Shown here: positions 44,141-53,561 of the stretch, piece after piece
Position numbering within the stretch: the stretch's first letter is position 1
Layout of the letters: each line of letters starts with the position of its first letter
DNA from: PALSA-612 sp963776375
GTDB lineage: Bacteria > Actinomycetota > Thermoleophilia > Gaiellales > Gaiellaceae
Assembly (NCBI GenBank): GCA_963776375.1
Contig: CAVZMF010000005.1
Span: 248,001-312,000, forward strand
Reading direction: 5' to 3'
Length of the DNA: 64,000 nucleotides
Notes under the pieces: model-generated
What the model was told of the DNA's origin: nothing
Databases searched by the model: none
What the model saw: only the letters and a program-made list of their open reading frames with translations
Position numbers and translations under genes: made by a program

Positions 44141-45175
44141 ATGCCCCGCGCGCTCGTCCTGGGCGGCACCGGCCAGGTGGGCCTGGCTGCGGCCCGCAGG
44201 TTGCTGGCGGCGGGCTGGGACGTGGACCTCACCGGCCGCGATCCCGCGAAGATGCCCGCCGATCTCGGCGCGCGGTTCCTGCGCTCGGACCGGAGCGATG
44301 CCGCTGACCTCGCGACCGCGATCGGGGACGGCGCCGACCTGCTCGTTGACAACGTCTGCTACACGGCCGAGCAGGCGAGGCTCGTGCTGCCGTTCCTCGA
44401 CCGGTTCGGCTCGACGGTGATGCTGTCGAGCAAGGCCGTCTACGTCGACGCGCACGGCAACCACTCGAACTCCGACACGCCCCCGGACTTCGGCGGCCCG
44501 ATCCGCGAGACGCAGCCGACGATGCCCCCGAGCAGCGAGGACTACATGACGCGCGAGGGTTACGGGGCCAACAAGGTCGCGGCCGAGCAGGTCTTCCTGG
44601 ACAGCGGCCACCCCGTGACCGTGATCCGGCCGTCGAAGGTGCACGGGCCCGGCGCGGCGAGGCCCCGCGAGTGGCACTTCGTGAAGCGCGTCCTCGACCG
44701 GCGGCCTGCGGTCTTCCTCGCGCACCGCGGCGCCGGGAGCGACCATCCGACCGCGGCGGCCAACATCGCGGCGCTGATCGAGGTCGCCGCCGCGAACCCG
44801 GCCGCGCGGATCCTCAACTGCGCCGACCCGGACGCGCCCAACGGCCTCGAGATCTCGCGCGTCGTCGCTCACCACCTCGGTCATGCGTGGGAGGAGGTGC
44901 TCGTCGACGACGACTCGGTCGGGCGGCATCCCTGGGACACGCGTCCGCCGATCGTGCTGGACATGGCCGCCGCAGCCGAGCTCGGCTACGTCCCGGCCGG
45001 GGATTACGCGGCCACGGTGGCCGAGGAGATCGACTGGCTCGTGGCGGAGCGCCCGCGGCTCGACGACGAGTTCTTCGCGCCGTACTTCGACTACGAGGCC
45101 GAGGACAGCTACCTGGCTTCGATCGGCCGACCGACGACGAGCGCCTCCCGCAGCTCGGGCTCGACCGACGCGTAG
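44141..45175 (+). CDS. NAD-dependent epimerase/dehydratase (extended SDR)
   Basis: A 344-residue Rossmann protein. ALVLGGTGQVGLAAARRLL is the dinucleotide motif, SSKAVYV replaces the usual SSxxxY context, YGANKVAAEQVF carries the YxxxK pair and VIRPSKVHGPG follows. It is an extended SDR acting on a sugar-nucleotide or small carbonyl; the substrate is unknown. A TAGCCT box lies 7 nt before the ATG, so the message may be leaderless. The 3' end overlaps the convergent gene by 67 nt, and the last ~20 residues are low complexity, so the true stop could be earlier. Confidence 0.8.
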   Translation: MPRALVLGGTGQVGLAAARRLLAAGWDVDLTGRDPAKMPADLGARFLRSDRSDAADLATAIGDGADLLVDNVCYTAEQARLVLPFLDRFGSTVMLSSKAVYVDAHGNHSNSDTPPDFGGPIRETQPTMPPSSEDYMTREGYGANKVAAEQVFLDSGHPVTVIRPSKVHGPGAARPREWHFVKRVLDRRPAVFLAHRGAGSDHPTAAANIAALIEVAAANPAARILNCADPDAPNGLEISRVVAHHLGHAWEEVLVDDDSVGRHPWDTRPPIVLDMAAAAELGYVPAGDYAATVAEEIDWLVAERPRLDDEFFAPYFDYEAEDSYLASIGRPTTSASRSSGSTDA

Positions 45176-45648
45176 CTCGCGTCCGGCTGGACGCCGAGCG
45201 CGTCGATCGTCTTGGAGTAGAAGCAGCGCGCCGCAGCCGCGCAGGCGACGCTGACGATCTCCCCGTCGTCGAGGCCGAGCGCACGCAGCCGCTCGACGTC
45301 CTCCTCGGTCACGCTGGTCGCGTCGCCCGCGACCTTCTCCGCCAGGTCCATGACGGCCACGTCCACCGGATCGAGGCCGGCAGAGTGGTGATCGAGCGCG
45401 ATCCGGCGCAGCTCGTCCGGCTCGACGAACTTCTCCGTCAGCACGCCGCCGTGGGCGAGCATGCAGTAGCTCGAGCGCAGCCGCCGCGCAGCGGCGATCG
45501 TCACCAGCTCGTAGCGGCGCAGGTCCATCGTCTCCTTGACCGCCCCGTTCAGCTGCTGCCAGGCCGCCAGGATCCCGGGCCGGGTCGCGAACGCCGCCGC
45601 GTGGTTCGGCGTGTCCTCCGATTCGTGCACCAACTCGATGAACGCCAT
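45109..45648 (-). CDS. AhpD / carboxymuconolactone decarboxylase-like protein
   Basis: A 179-residue all-helical protein of the AhpD/CMD superfamily (peroxidase-related branch). The active-site helix is RLRSSYCMLAHGGVLTEKF with one Cys and a His; the usual CxxC second cysteine is not in place. YELVTIAAARRL precedes it and VSVACAAAARCFYSK follows. It could reduce alkyl hydroperoxides or act as a small-molecule lyase. GAGGAGCGATG gives a good ribosome-binding site. It is convergent with the SDR gene. Confidence 0.8.
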   Translation of the reverse strand: MAFIELVHESEDTPNHAAAFATRPGILAAWQQLNGAVKETMDLRRYELVTIAAARRLRSSYCMLAHGGVLTEKFVEPDELRRIALDHHSAGLDPVDVAVMDLAEKVAGDATSVTEEDVERLRALGLDDGEIVSVACAAAARCFYSKTIDALGVQPDASYASVEPELREALVVGRPIEAR

Positions 45649-45660
45649 CGCTCCTCCTCG

Positions 45661-46161
45661 CTAGTCGAGCCGCTTACGCATGATCACGGCGCGGGTCCGG
45701 TAGCCGCGGCCCTCCCAGAACGGCACGGAGACAGGGCTCTCGGCATAGGTGTCCATGACGGCGACGGTCGCACCCCGCTCGCGGCCCCACGTCTCGGCGG
45801 CGTCGACGAGCGCCGAGCCGACGCCGCGGCGCCAGTGCGAGCGCGCAGTGAGGAGCGCGTTGACGAACAGGCGCCGCTCGGCCAGCTCCGGGTTCGTCTG
45901 GTAGCCGGCCGAGTCGAGCGGCTCCTCGAGCCGCGCTTCGAGGTAGCCGACGACGTCGCCGTCGAGCTCGGCCACGAGAGCGATCTCGCGTTCCCCGTCC
46001 GCCGGCAAGAACGAGTCCAACCACTGCGCCTGGCCGTCGTCGTCGGGGAGGCGAAAGTCCTCCGGAGCGAGCTCGCGGTAGTACGTCGCCGAGTCGTGTG
46101 ACAGCGCCGCGATCGCCTTCCCGTCTCCCGGCCGCGCCGCCCGCACCGTAGTCCCGGTCAC
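45661..46161 (-). CDS. GNAT-family N-acetyltransferase
   Basis: A 166-residue GNAT protein from a GTG. VRAARPGDGKAIAAL starts the fold, ALVAELDGDVVGYLEARLEE is beta4, the acetyl-CoA loop is SHWRRGVGSALVDAAETW and FWEGRGYRTRAVIMRK ends it. The substrate is unknown. It lies 12 nt upstream of the AhpD-like gene on the same strand. Confidence 0.85.
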   Translation of the reverse strand: MTGTTVRAARPGDGKAIAALSHDSATYYRELAPEDFRLPDDDGQAQWLDSFLPADGEREIALVAELDGDVVGYLEARLEEPLDSAGYQTNPELAERRLFVNALLTARSHWRRGVGSALVDAAETWGRERGATVAVMDTYAESPVSVPFWEGRGYRTRAVIMRKRLD

Positions 46162-46177
46162 GCGCCGAGCCTACAGC

Positions 46178-47047
46178 TCAGCGCGTCGCCCCGATCAGGG
46201 CGCTGCCCGCCACGATCAACAGCCCGGCGGCCACGGTTCGGCGGCCGATCAGCTCGCTGCGGCCGACGAGGATCGCGGCGAACACGACGCCCCAGATCGA
46301 CTGGGTCGCGTTCAGGGGCGCGACCACGGTGACGCGACCGTGGGAAAAGCCCTCGACGAGGAAGGCGTAGGTGAAGCCGAGCGTCAGCCCTGCCGCCAGG
46401 AAGGGCATGAGTGACTTCCGGAAGCGCTCCCGGAGCCGGTTCCGGCGGGCCACGAGCAGGTAGGCGAGCACGACGACGCACGCGCCGAGCAGCGTCACCG
46501 CAGTCGCGAGCAGCGGCGGCGGGTGGGACGAGCTCGACGCCTTGCGGACGAGGTTGTCGCGCACGCCGAACATGAGCGCGCACAGGAGCGCGGCAGCCAG
46601 GCCGAGAGCCCGGAAGTTCTCCGGCCGCCTCCGCTCGCCGACGAGGAACGCGCCGCCGGCGACGATCAGCACCGTGCCCACGGCCAGCCCGACCTGGGCC
46701 GGCTCCCCGAGGAACGCGATCGCGAGCACCGCAGACACGAGCGGCGCGACGCCGATCAGGATCGCCGCGCGCGAAGGGCCCGCCAGGCGGATCGAGTGGA
46801 TGAACAGGATCTGCGACGTGCCCGGGACGAGGAGCCCGATCAGGAAGAACGACCAGAGCGCGCCCGGGTCGACGTCGACGAGGTCGCCCGCGATCGCCGC
46901 AGCGACCAGGGAGACGACAAACGCCACCGGCAGGATGACGATTGCCCCCACCTCGGAGTCGCCGCCGCGGACGAGCCCGGCGCGCACCGTGACCGCGAGG
47001 AACCCGAACCCGATCCCCGCCAGGACACCAAAGAGCACGGCGAGCAC
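46178..47047 (-). CDS. EamA/DMT-family transporter
   Basis: A 289-residue permease with ten predicted transmembrane segments in two EamA repeats, starting at a GTG (MLAVLFGVLAGIGFGFLAV). The charged start of repeat one and PLNATQSIWGVVFAAILVGRSE in repeat two are typical. It exports or imports metabolites such as amino acids or nucleobases. A 7-codon ORF MNRWAGH with an AGGAG site ends 3 nt before the start, and the second copy of the structured element lies in its 5' leader. Confidence 0.85.
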   Translation of the reverse strand: MLAVLFGVLAGIGFGFLAVTVRAGLVRGGDSEVGAIVILPVAFVVSLVAAAIAGDLVDVDPGALWSFFLIGLLVPGTSQILFIHSIRLAGPSRAAILIGVAPLVSAVLAIAFLGEPAQVGLAVGTVLIVAGGAFLVGERRRPENFRALGLAAALLCALMFGVRDNLVRKASSSSHPPPLLATAVTLLGACVVVLAYLLVARRNRLRERFRKSLMPFLAAGLTLGFTYAFLVEGFSHGRVTVVAPLNATQSIWGVVFAAILVGRSELIGRRTVAAGLLIVAGSALIGATR

Positions 47048-47119
47048 GCGTCAGTGCCCCGCCCAGCGATTCATGCCGGCTCCTGGCCCGCGATCACGCG
47101 GCGCGCTGCCCTTCCGCTT

Positions 47120-47292
47120 CGGCACCGGCAGAGCCAGTGCCTGCGCTCGTGGGCCGGCTCCGGCGAGCCTCCGCCGGCTGCGTCCTCCGTCGCACCCGTA
47201 TCTACTGATACGGGGCGCTCCCTGCGTCCTTGCATCGCTTGGTGCTCACGACCCAGTACCTCGGCAGACTCGCTGGACGAGGCACTAGGCTC
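47120..47292 (-). ncRNA. Two-copy structured leader element, copy 2 (candidate RNA)
   Basis: On the minus strand: GAGCCTAGTGCCTCGTCC, about 60 nt later GCAAGGACGCAGGGAGCGC, then the hairpin CCCGTATC-AGTA-GATACGGG (47214-47195), extended by three pairs around a bulge, and GAGGACGC. Block order and spacing match copy 1 at 9609. It precedes the EamA gene and reaches back to the divergent MFS start. The other bases of 47048-47317 show no protein gene. Confidence 0.45.
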
Positions 47293-47317
47293 TCACGGTG
47301 CCCGGACTGCTCGCCGC

Positions 47318-48476
47318 GTGAACGTCCGGCTTGCGGTCGCGGGCGGCTGCGCGGCCGGGCTTGCCTCCGGGTGGAACATCTCGAATACGGGCGCCGTCGC
47401 CCAGCAGCTCGCGAGCAGTTACGGCGTGGGCCTGGCGACGGTCGGGCTGTTCACGACCGCGCTCTTCGTCACGCATCTGCTGCTCCAGGTCCCGGCCGGC
47501 CGTGCGAGCGACCGCTACGGGGAGCGGCTGGTCTCGCTCCTCGGGCTCACGCTGATCGTCTGCTTCAACGCACTGGCGCTGATCGGGCCGTATGCGGCGC
47601 TGGCGATCGCGGCGCGCATGCTCGTCGGGGTCGGGACCGGGCTCGCATTCGTCTCCGGAAGCGCGTACGTGCGTGTGCAGGGAGGCTCGCCGTTCGCCCA
47701 GGGCCTGTTCGGCGGCGTTGCGCTCGCCGGCGGCGGGTTGGCGCTTGCGATCGTGCCGCCGGTCGAGGAGGCGATCGGCTGGCGGGCCCCGTTCGTGACG
47801 GCGATCGTCGTCGGCGTGGCCGGTCTGGTGCTGCTCGCGCTCGCGCCCTCGGATGCGCCGCGCTCGCGGGCCGCGCGCCCGGCCGACCGGAAGTCCGGCC
47901 GGCGTGTTCCGCGAGCGGCGGCTCTACCGGCTGGCCGTGCTCTACGCGGCCTCGCTCGGTCTGAGCATCGTGGTCGGGAACTGGGTCGTGACGCTCCTGC
48001 ACCGGAACGGCGATCTCTCGAAGAGCACCGCGGGCCTCGTCGGGGCGTTGACGCTCGTGCTCGGGATCGCCACGCGGCCGCTCGGCGGCTGGATCCTGCA
48101 CGAGCACCCGCGCCGGGTTCGCGCCGCCGTCGCCGGAAGCCTCGTGGCCGGGGCCTTCGGCACCGTCGCGCTGGCCGTCTCGAAGCCCGTCGGGCTGGCC
48201 GTCGTCGGCGCGGCGCTGATCGGGCTCGCCGCCGGGATCCCGTTCGCGCCGTCGTTCACCGGCGCGGCCCTGACGCGGCCGGATGCGCCCGCTGCGGCGG
48301 TCGGCTTCGTCAACGGAGCGGCAGCGTTCGTGACGCTGGTCGGCACGCCGCTCGTGGGTCTGACCTTCTCCGCGCCGGGGAACGGGCGGCTCGGGTTCGC
48401 GCTCGTCGCCGCCGGCTGGCTCGTCGCGCTCGCGCTGCTGCCCAGCGCGCGCCGGCTCGGCGTCAGGACGAGCTAG
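47318..48476 (+). CDS. MFS transporter (one frameshift)
   Basis: A major-facilitator permease of about 385 residues with twelve transmembrane segments once an extra base near 47891 is removed. The cytoplasmic loop 2-3 motif is PAGRASDRYGERLVSLLG, near the expected GxxxDRxGRR. The corrected central loop runs RPADRKS to AGVFRERRLYRLAVL. The start is a GTG overlapped by the stop of a 7-codon ORF (MPGLLAA, 47298-47321) whose GTG stands 6 nt after a TAGGCT box. Substrate unknown. Confidence 0.85.
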
Positions 48477-48477
48477 T

Positions 48478-51096
48478 TCACGCCGCCTCGAGGGCAAGCG
48501 CAATCGCAGCGTCGACCTCCAGGGAAGCGCCCTCGGCCAGCAGCCTGTCCGCATCGGTGTGGGCGGCCCGCACCGGCTCCAGGAACTGCGCCACGACGAG
48601 CTCCTCCGGCTGGGAGAGCGACATGCCCATCTCGTGCTTGAGCGCATTCGCGGCCCCCCAGAGCCGGAGCGCACGCTCGCCGTCGCCGTCCATCGCTGCC
48701 ACGGCCGCAGCGCCGTAGAGGCCCTCCGCGATCGTCATCCGCACCGGCATCCCCCTGACCAGTGTGAGCTGCTCGGAGAACTGCGTCGCTGCCGCGTCCT
48801 GGTCGCGTTCGTGAAGGGCAACCAGCCCGAGGTTCCCGTGTGCGGTCGCCACCCCGTGCACGTTCTTGGCCGAATCGTCGTCGAGATACGCCTCGAGTGC
48901 CGACCTGGCACGCGTGAAGTCGCCGGCCTGGAGTGCCCACCACCCGGCGTTGATCAGCCAGCCGCTGTCCCACGACCGCGGCCGGCCGTGGGCGGACAGG
49001 AGGGCGATTCCCTCGTCCGTGAGCGTCTGGGCGAGCGCGAAGGCGCCGGTCTCGCCCTCGACCGTCGCGGCCGTGAGGGAGATGCGGGCCCGGTCGACGT
49101 CGCTCGCCGTCGGCACGGCCCGCGCTGCGGCCAGATGCGTGCGCGCGAGCTCGAACTCGTCGGTGTCGAGCGCATTCAGGACGAGGGTCAGCCTGGTCCG
49201 GATGACGCCTCCGCCGTCACCCGCCTCCGCGAACAGCTCGAGCGCCTGCTCCGCGAGCGCCCGGCCTGCGGGAAAATCGCCTTCGGCCTCCTGGATCTCG
49301 GCCAGGACGTGCAGCATGCGGGCCCGGCGCGCCGGCGCCATCGGCACGGGCGCTTCCAGCAACCGGGCGAGCAGCTCCTGGATCTCGGAGTGGGCCCCGT
49401 TCATCAGCCATGCGGAGCCGGCCGAGGAAGCCAGGCGCTGCAGGACGTCGGTCTCGTCGTGCTCGAACGCCCACTCGACTGCCGCCCGCAGGTTCGGGAG
49501 CTCGTCCTGCACCCACGCGAACGGGTTCCAGGGCGGGATCTCCTCCCCGTTCCTGGCCCGCTCGGCCTGCTCTGCGCGCTCGGTGAGCCATTCAGCGTGG
49601 CGCCGTCGCTGCGCCTCCACCTCGCCGCAGGTCGCAGACATGTCCGCCGCGAACTCGCGGATCGTCTCCAGCATCCAGTAGCGCGGCCCGAGCTCACTGT
49701 CGCGCCGGCGGACGAGGCTCTTGTCGAGGAGCGACTGGAGCGGGTCGGGCTCGGCACCGCAGATCGCTTCCGCCTCGTCGTACGTACAGCCCCCCACGAA
49801 GACCGACAACGCGCGGAACAAGCGTTGCTCGTCCTCGCCGAGCAGGTCGTACGACCACGCGATCGTCGCCCGCAGCGTGTGCTGGCGCGGATCCGTGTCC
49901 CGGCTCCCGGTGAGCAGGTCGAGCCGCTGGCCGAGCCGGTCGAGCAGCTGGTCCGGCGAGAAGATCGTCGTTCGCGCCGCGGCGAGCTCCAGCGCGAGCG
50001 GGAGGTCGTCGAGCCGCTCGCAGAGCGCGGACACGGCCGGCGTCGAGGCGAAGGAAGGATCGAGCGCGCGTGCGCGAGAGGTGAACAGTTCGACGCCGTC
50101 GCTCCGGTCGAGCGGCGGCACGGGCCAGACGTGCTCGCCCTGGAGCTGAAGTCGCTCGCGGCTCGTCACGAGCACCTTGACACCCTCCGCGCCGCGCAGG
50201 ACAGCGACGTCCGTTGCGATCGCGGGGAGGAGGTGCTCCGCGTTGTCGAGGAGCAGCAGCCGCCGCGTCCCGGCGAGCCGCTCGACGAGCGTCTCGGCGA
50301 GGGGGCGACTCGGGTCGGCCCGGACGTCCAGCGCGCTCGCGATCGTCTCCAGCACGGGCCCCGGGTCACGGAGCGGCGCCAGCGACACCCACGTCGTCCC
50401 GTCGGGGAACGCCTCGGCCGCCTCGGCCGCCGTCTGCAGCGCCAGGCGTGTCTTGCCCGTGCCGCCCGGGCCGGTCAACGTCACGAGGCCGACGTCGTCG
50501 CGCGTGAGGAGCGACGCGACCTCGCGGAGCTCCTCTGCGCGCCCGAGGAACGGCGTCGCCGGGACCGGGAGGTTCGTCCGGTAGAGCGTCTTGAGCGGGG
50601 GAAAGCGTTCGTCGCCGAGCTGCCAGATCCGTTCCGGGGCAGTCAGGTCCTTCAGGCGGTGCTCGCCGAGATCTCGGAGCCCGTTCCCGTCGACCTGCGC
50701 ACGCGTGGAGGCAGAGAGCAACACCTGACCGCCGTGGCCCGCGGCGGCGATGCGGGCAGCGCGATGGACGTCGATGCCCACGTAGCCCTCGTCCGTGCGG
50801 AGAGGCACGCCGGTGTGCAGGCCGATGCGCACGCGAATCGGGCCGTCAGCGAGCCCGCACTGGGCCTCCCCCGCCGCGGACAGGGCTCCGACCGCCGTCG
50901 GGAAGGCCACGAAGAAGGCGTCGCCCTGCGTGTCCACCTCGACGCCGCCGTGCCGATCGAACGCAGCCCGCAGCACCCGTCGATGCTCTGCGAGCGCGGC
51001 CGCGTACGCGCTTGCGCCCAGCTCGTCGAGGAGCCGGGTCGATCCCTCGACGTCCGTGAACAGGAGGGTGACGGTTCCGGACGGAAGCTCGCCCAT
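48478..51096 (-). CDS. Class III cyclase-domain / NB-ARC-like ATPase / TPR regulator
   Basis: An 872-residue one-piece signalling protein without frameshifts. Residues 1-~165 are a class III adenylate cyclase domain (TLLFTDVEGSTRLLDELG; VDTQGDAFFVAF; GIDVHRAARIAAAGHGGQ). The second metal Asp and the Arg are present, but the usual Asn of the NxAAR motif is His, so activity is doubtful. Residues ~185-480 form an STAND ATPase (LTGPGGTGKTRLAL; RRLLLLDNAEHL; WSYDLLGEDEQRLFRALSVF). The rest is TPR-like helix pairs. It ends 2 nt from the MFS stop and begins 8 nt after the M20 gene. Confidence 0.88.
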   Translation of the reverse strand: MGELPSGTVTLLFTDVEGSTRLLDELGASAYAAALAEHRRVLRAAFDRHGGVEVDTQGDAFFVAFPTAVGALSAAGEAQCGLADGPIRVRIGLHTGVPLRTDEGYVGIDVHRAARIAAAGHGGQVLLSASTRAQVDGNGLRDLGEHRLKDLTAPERIWQLGDERFPPLKTLYRTNLPVPATPFLGRAEELREVASLLTRDDVGLVTLTGPGGTGKTRLALQTAAEAAEAFPDGTTWVSLAPLRDPGPVLETIASALDVRADPSRPLAETLVERLAGTRRLLLLDNAEHLLPAIATDVAVLRGAEGVKVLVTSRERLQLQGEHVWPVPPLDRSDGVELFTSRARALDPSFASTPAVSALCERLDDLPLALELAAARTTIFSPDQLLDRLGQRLDLLTGSRDTDPRQHTLRATIAWSYDLLGEDEQRLFRALSVFVGGCTYDEAEAICGAEPDPLQSLLDKSLVRRRDSELGPRYWMLETIREFAADMSATCGEVEAQRRRHAEWLTERAEQAERARNGEEIPPWNPFAWVQDELPNLRAAVEWAFEHDETDVLQRLASSAGSAWLMNGAHSEIQELLARLLEAPVPMAPARRARMLHVLAEIQEAEGDFPAGRALAEQALELFAEAGDGGGVIRTRLTLVLNALDTDEFELARTHLAAARAVPTASDVDRARISLTAATVEGETGAFALAQTLTDEGIALLSAHGRPRSWDSGWLINAGWWALQAGDFTRARSALEAYLDDDSAKNVHGVATAHGNLGLVALHERDQDAAATQFSEQLTLVRGMPVRMTIAEGLYGAAAVAAMDGDGERALRLWGAANALKHEMGMSLSQPEELVVAQFLEPVRAAHTDADRLLAEGASLEVDAAIALALEAA

Positions 51097-51104
51097 CGGC
51101 GCGG

Positions 51105-52347
51105 TCAGGTCAATGCGCGGATCGCGTTCAGGATGACCTCGGCCGCCAGAGCTGCGTCGGCCGGGTCGGCGTCCTCGGCCGGGTGGTGGCTGATCCCGTC
51201 CTTGCAGGGCACGAAGACCATGGCGCTGGGCACGCGCTCGGCCACGCACATCGTGTCGTGTGCGGCGCCGGAGTGCATGGACATATGCGGTTCGCCCGTC
51301 TCGGCCGCGGCCGCCTGGAGCGCCATGACGATGGTCGGGTCGAGCGGCGTCGCGGGCAGCGTCTGCCGCTCGCGGAACTCGGCCGTCATGCCGCGGTTCC
51401 GGGCGGCCTGCTCTGCGAACGACGCCGCCTCGCGCGCGACGCTGCGGTAGACGTCGTCCACCGGTCCGCGCACGTCGAGCGAGAAGCGCACGCGCGCCCC
51501 GATGGCGTTGATCAGGCCCGGGTCGACCTCGATCTCGCCCACGGTGCCGACGGTGCCCTGGCCCGCCGCCGTCGCCAGGCGCTCCAGCTCGAGGATCGTC
51601 TCGGCGAGCGGCAGCGTCGGGTCGAGCCGGAGGTCCATCGGCGTCGCGCCCGCGTGATCGCCGCGGCCGGTGACGACCACGTCGGCGTGGACGTAGCCGG
51701 CGATGGCGGTGACGATCCCGATCCGGTTGCCCGTGTCCTGGAGCACCCGCGCCTGCTCGATGTGCATCTCGATCCAGCCCGCGAGATCGTCGAGGACGTG
51801 GATCGACTCGCGCCAGCGCTCGGGCTCGTAGCCCGCCTCGGCGGCGTGCTCCCAGAACGGGCGGCCGTCGTCGATCGCGCGGAACGTGTCGCGTAGCTCC
51901 TCCTCCGTGACGCGCTGGAGCATGATCCGCGAGCCGAGCAGCATCTGCCCGAAGCCCGAGCCCTCCTCCTCGAGGAAGGAGACGAGCTGAAGGGGCAGGT
52001 CGAGCCCGAGCTCGGTGTTCAGCCGGCAAACCTCGAGCGCCGTGACCACGCCCATCGTCCCGTCGTACTTGCCGCCGTTCCGGTTCGAGTCGCAGTGCGA
52101 GCCGATCCCGAAGATCTTCTCGCCGGGAGGCCGGTTCCGCGCGACGAGCGTGCCGACCGGGTCCTCGGAGACGTCGAAGCCCAGGTCGCGCAGCGCCCCG
52201 GTGAAGTAGTCGAGCGTCGCGCGGTAGACGTCCGTGTACGCGTACCGCCGGATCGCCTCGTCCGAGAGCGTGTACGCCGGGCCCGGCGAGCGTCTCGATG
52301 TCACGCTCGATCCGGGCTGCGCTCCGCTCCCTGTCGATCACGGCCAT
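51105..52347 (-). CDS. Second M20 Zn-dependent amidohydrolase (one frameshift)
   Basis: An AllC/HyuC-type enzyme of about 413 residues, with one extra base near 52284 that splits ERDIETLAGP from AYTLSDEAIRRYAYTDVY. Metal-site motifs are IGSHCDSNRNGGKYDG, SFLEEEGSGFGQ and EMHIEQARVLQD. GRGDHAGATPMDLRLDP and the C-terminal HSGAAHDTMC...CKDGISHHPAED complete the family pattern. It differs clearly from the 2137 gene and may act on another carbamoyl or ureido acid. It is followed by the cyclase-ATPase gene on the same strand. Confidence 0.87.
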
Positions 52348-52473
52348 GCCCGGACTCTACTGCGGCTACCACTGTCCTTTTCGCCCGAACGCCAGGTCCT
52401 CTCCCGACGCGGCCCCCCGGCGGGAAACCACCTCCGAGCAGGAGTTTGTCCGCAACAGCCATCGTCGGCTCAG

Positions 52474-52508
52474 GCCAGGTCCGGGGGACAGTCCCCAGGA
52501 CCTGGCCC
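52474..52508. repeat. Hairpin GGCCAGGTCC ... GGACCTGGCC
   Basis: A 10-bp perfect stem enclosing a second GGGGAC / GTCCCC pairing, in the intergenic region between the M20 and cyclodeaminase-like genes. Together with CGACGCGGCCCCCCGGCGGG upstream it makes 52380-52510 hairpin-rich; no gene is seen there. Confidence 0.55.
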
Positions 52509-52542
52509 GGCGGGACACTGAGGCGGCTTGTAGAGTCGCCGC

Positions 52543-53557
52543 GTGGCGGAGAGCTGGCGGCACAAGAAGACCCTGATCCTCAGCCGCTCGGACATGATCG
52601 GGCTGCTCACGCCCTCCGAGTACGTCGACTGCGTCGAGCACGCCTTCCGCATGCACGGCGATCGGCCGCGTCTACATGGAGCCGAAGGGACACATCGTCC
52701 TCGACCGCTACCGGGGCGAGTGGGAGGTGATGCCGTCCTGGATCGAGGAGCCCGAGGCGGCCGCCTGCAAGTGGGTCTCGATCCGCGAGGACAACTCGCG
52801 CTACGAGTTGCCGGCCGTCTTCTCGATCCTCGTCTACACGCACCCGGAGACCGGTTTCCCGCTCGCGATCTGCGACGGCTCGCACCACACCCTCATGCGG
52901 ACGGGCGCGTCCGCCGCGGTGTCGGCGAAGTGGCTGGCGCGGAAGGACGCGAAAGTGCTCGCCATCCTCGGCTCCGGCAGCGTCGGCAAGGGCACGCTCG
53001 CCACGTGCGACACCGTCTTCGACTGGGACGAGGTGCGGATCTGGAGCCGGACGCAGGAGTCGCTCGACCGGTTCGTCGGCGCCGAGCAGCCGTCCTACCC
53101 GCACGTCGAGCTGCGCACGACCACCGACGTGGAGGAGGCGGTGCGCGGCGCCGACGTGATCGTCACGGGGACCCATGCCCGCCGTTACCTCGTCGAGGAC
53201 GACTGGGTCTCGCCGGGGGCGCACATCGCCGCGCTCGGCGCCGACCTCGCCGGCGAGCAGGAGATCGACCCGAAGACGCTCCAGCGCGCCCGCATCTTCG
53301 TGGACGACATCCGCCAGTGCCGCGAGGACGGCGAGATCAACGTGCCGCTCCGCGAGGGCCTGCTCGCCGAGGGCGACGTCGCCGGCGAGATCGGCAAGGT
53401 GATCTGCGGCGAGCTCGAAGGCCGTCAGTCCGACGATCAGGTGACCGTCTTCGACTCGACCGGCATCGCGCTCCAGGACTCGGCGACGGTGCCGCTCGAG
53501 TACGAGCGCGCGGTCGCCGCCGGCGTCGGCATCGAGAAGAAGATGATCTCGACCTAG
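52543..53557 (+). CDS. Ornithine cyclodeaminase / mu-crystallin family protein (one frameshift)
   Basis: An OCD/mu-crystallin family protein of about 337 residues after removing an extra base near 52664 (FRMHG joining GRVYMEPKGHI). The NAD motif is VLAILGSGSVGKGTLATCD, the substrate lysine region is AAACKWVSIREDN, and LGADLAGEQEIDPKTLQRA with DDIRQCREDGEIN are family-typical. Members deaminate ornithine, reduce ketimines or act on alanine. A TAGAGT box 6 nt before the GTG suggests a leaderless message. The substrate is not decided. Confidence 0.83.
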
Positions 53558-53561
53558 GCGG

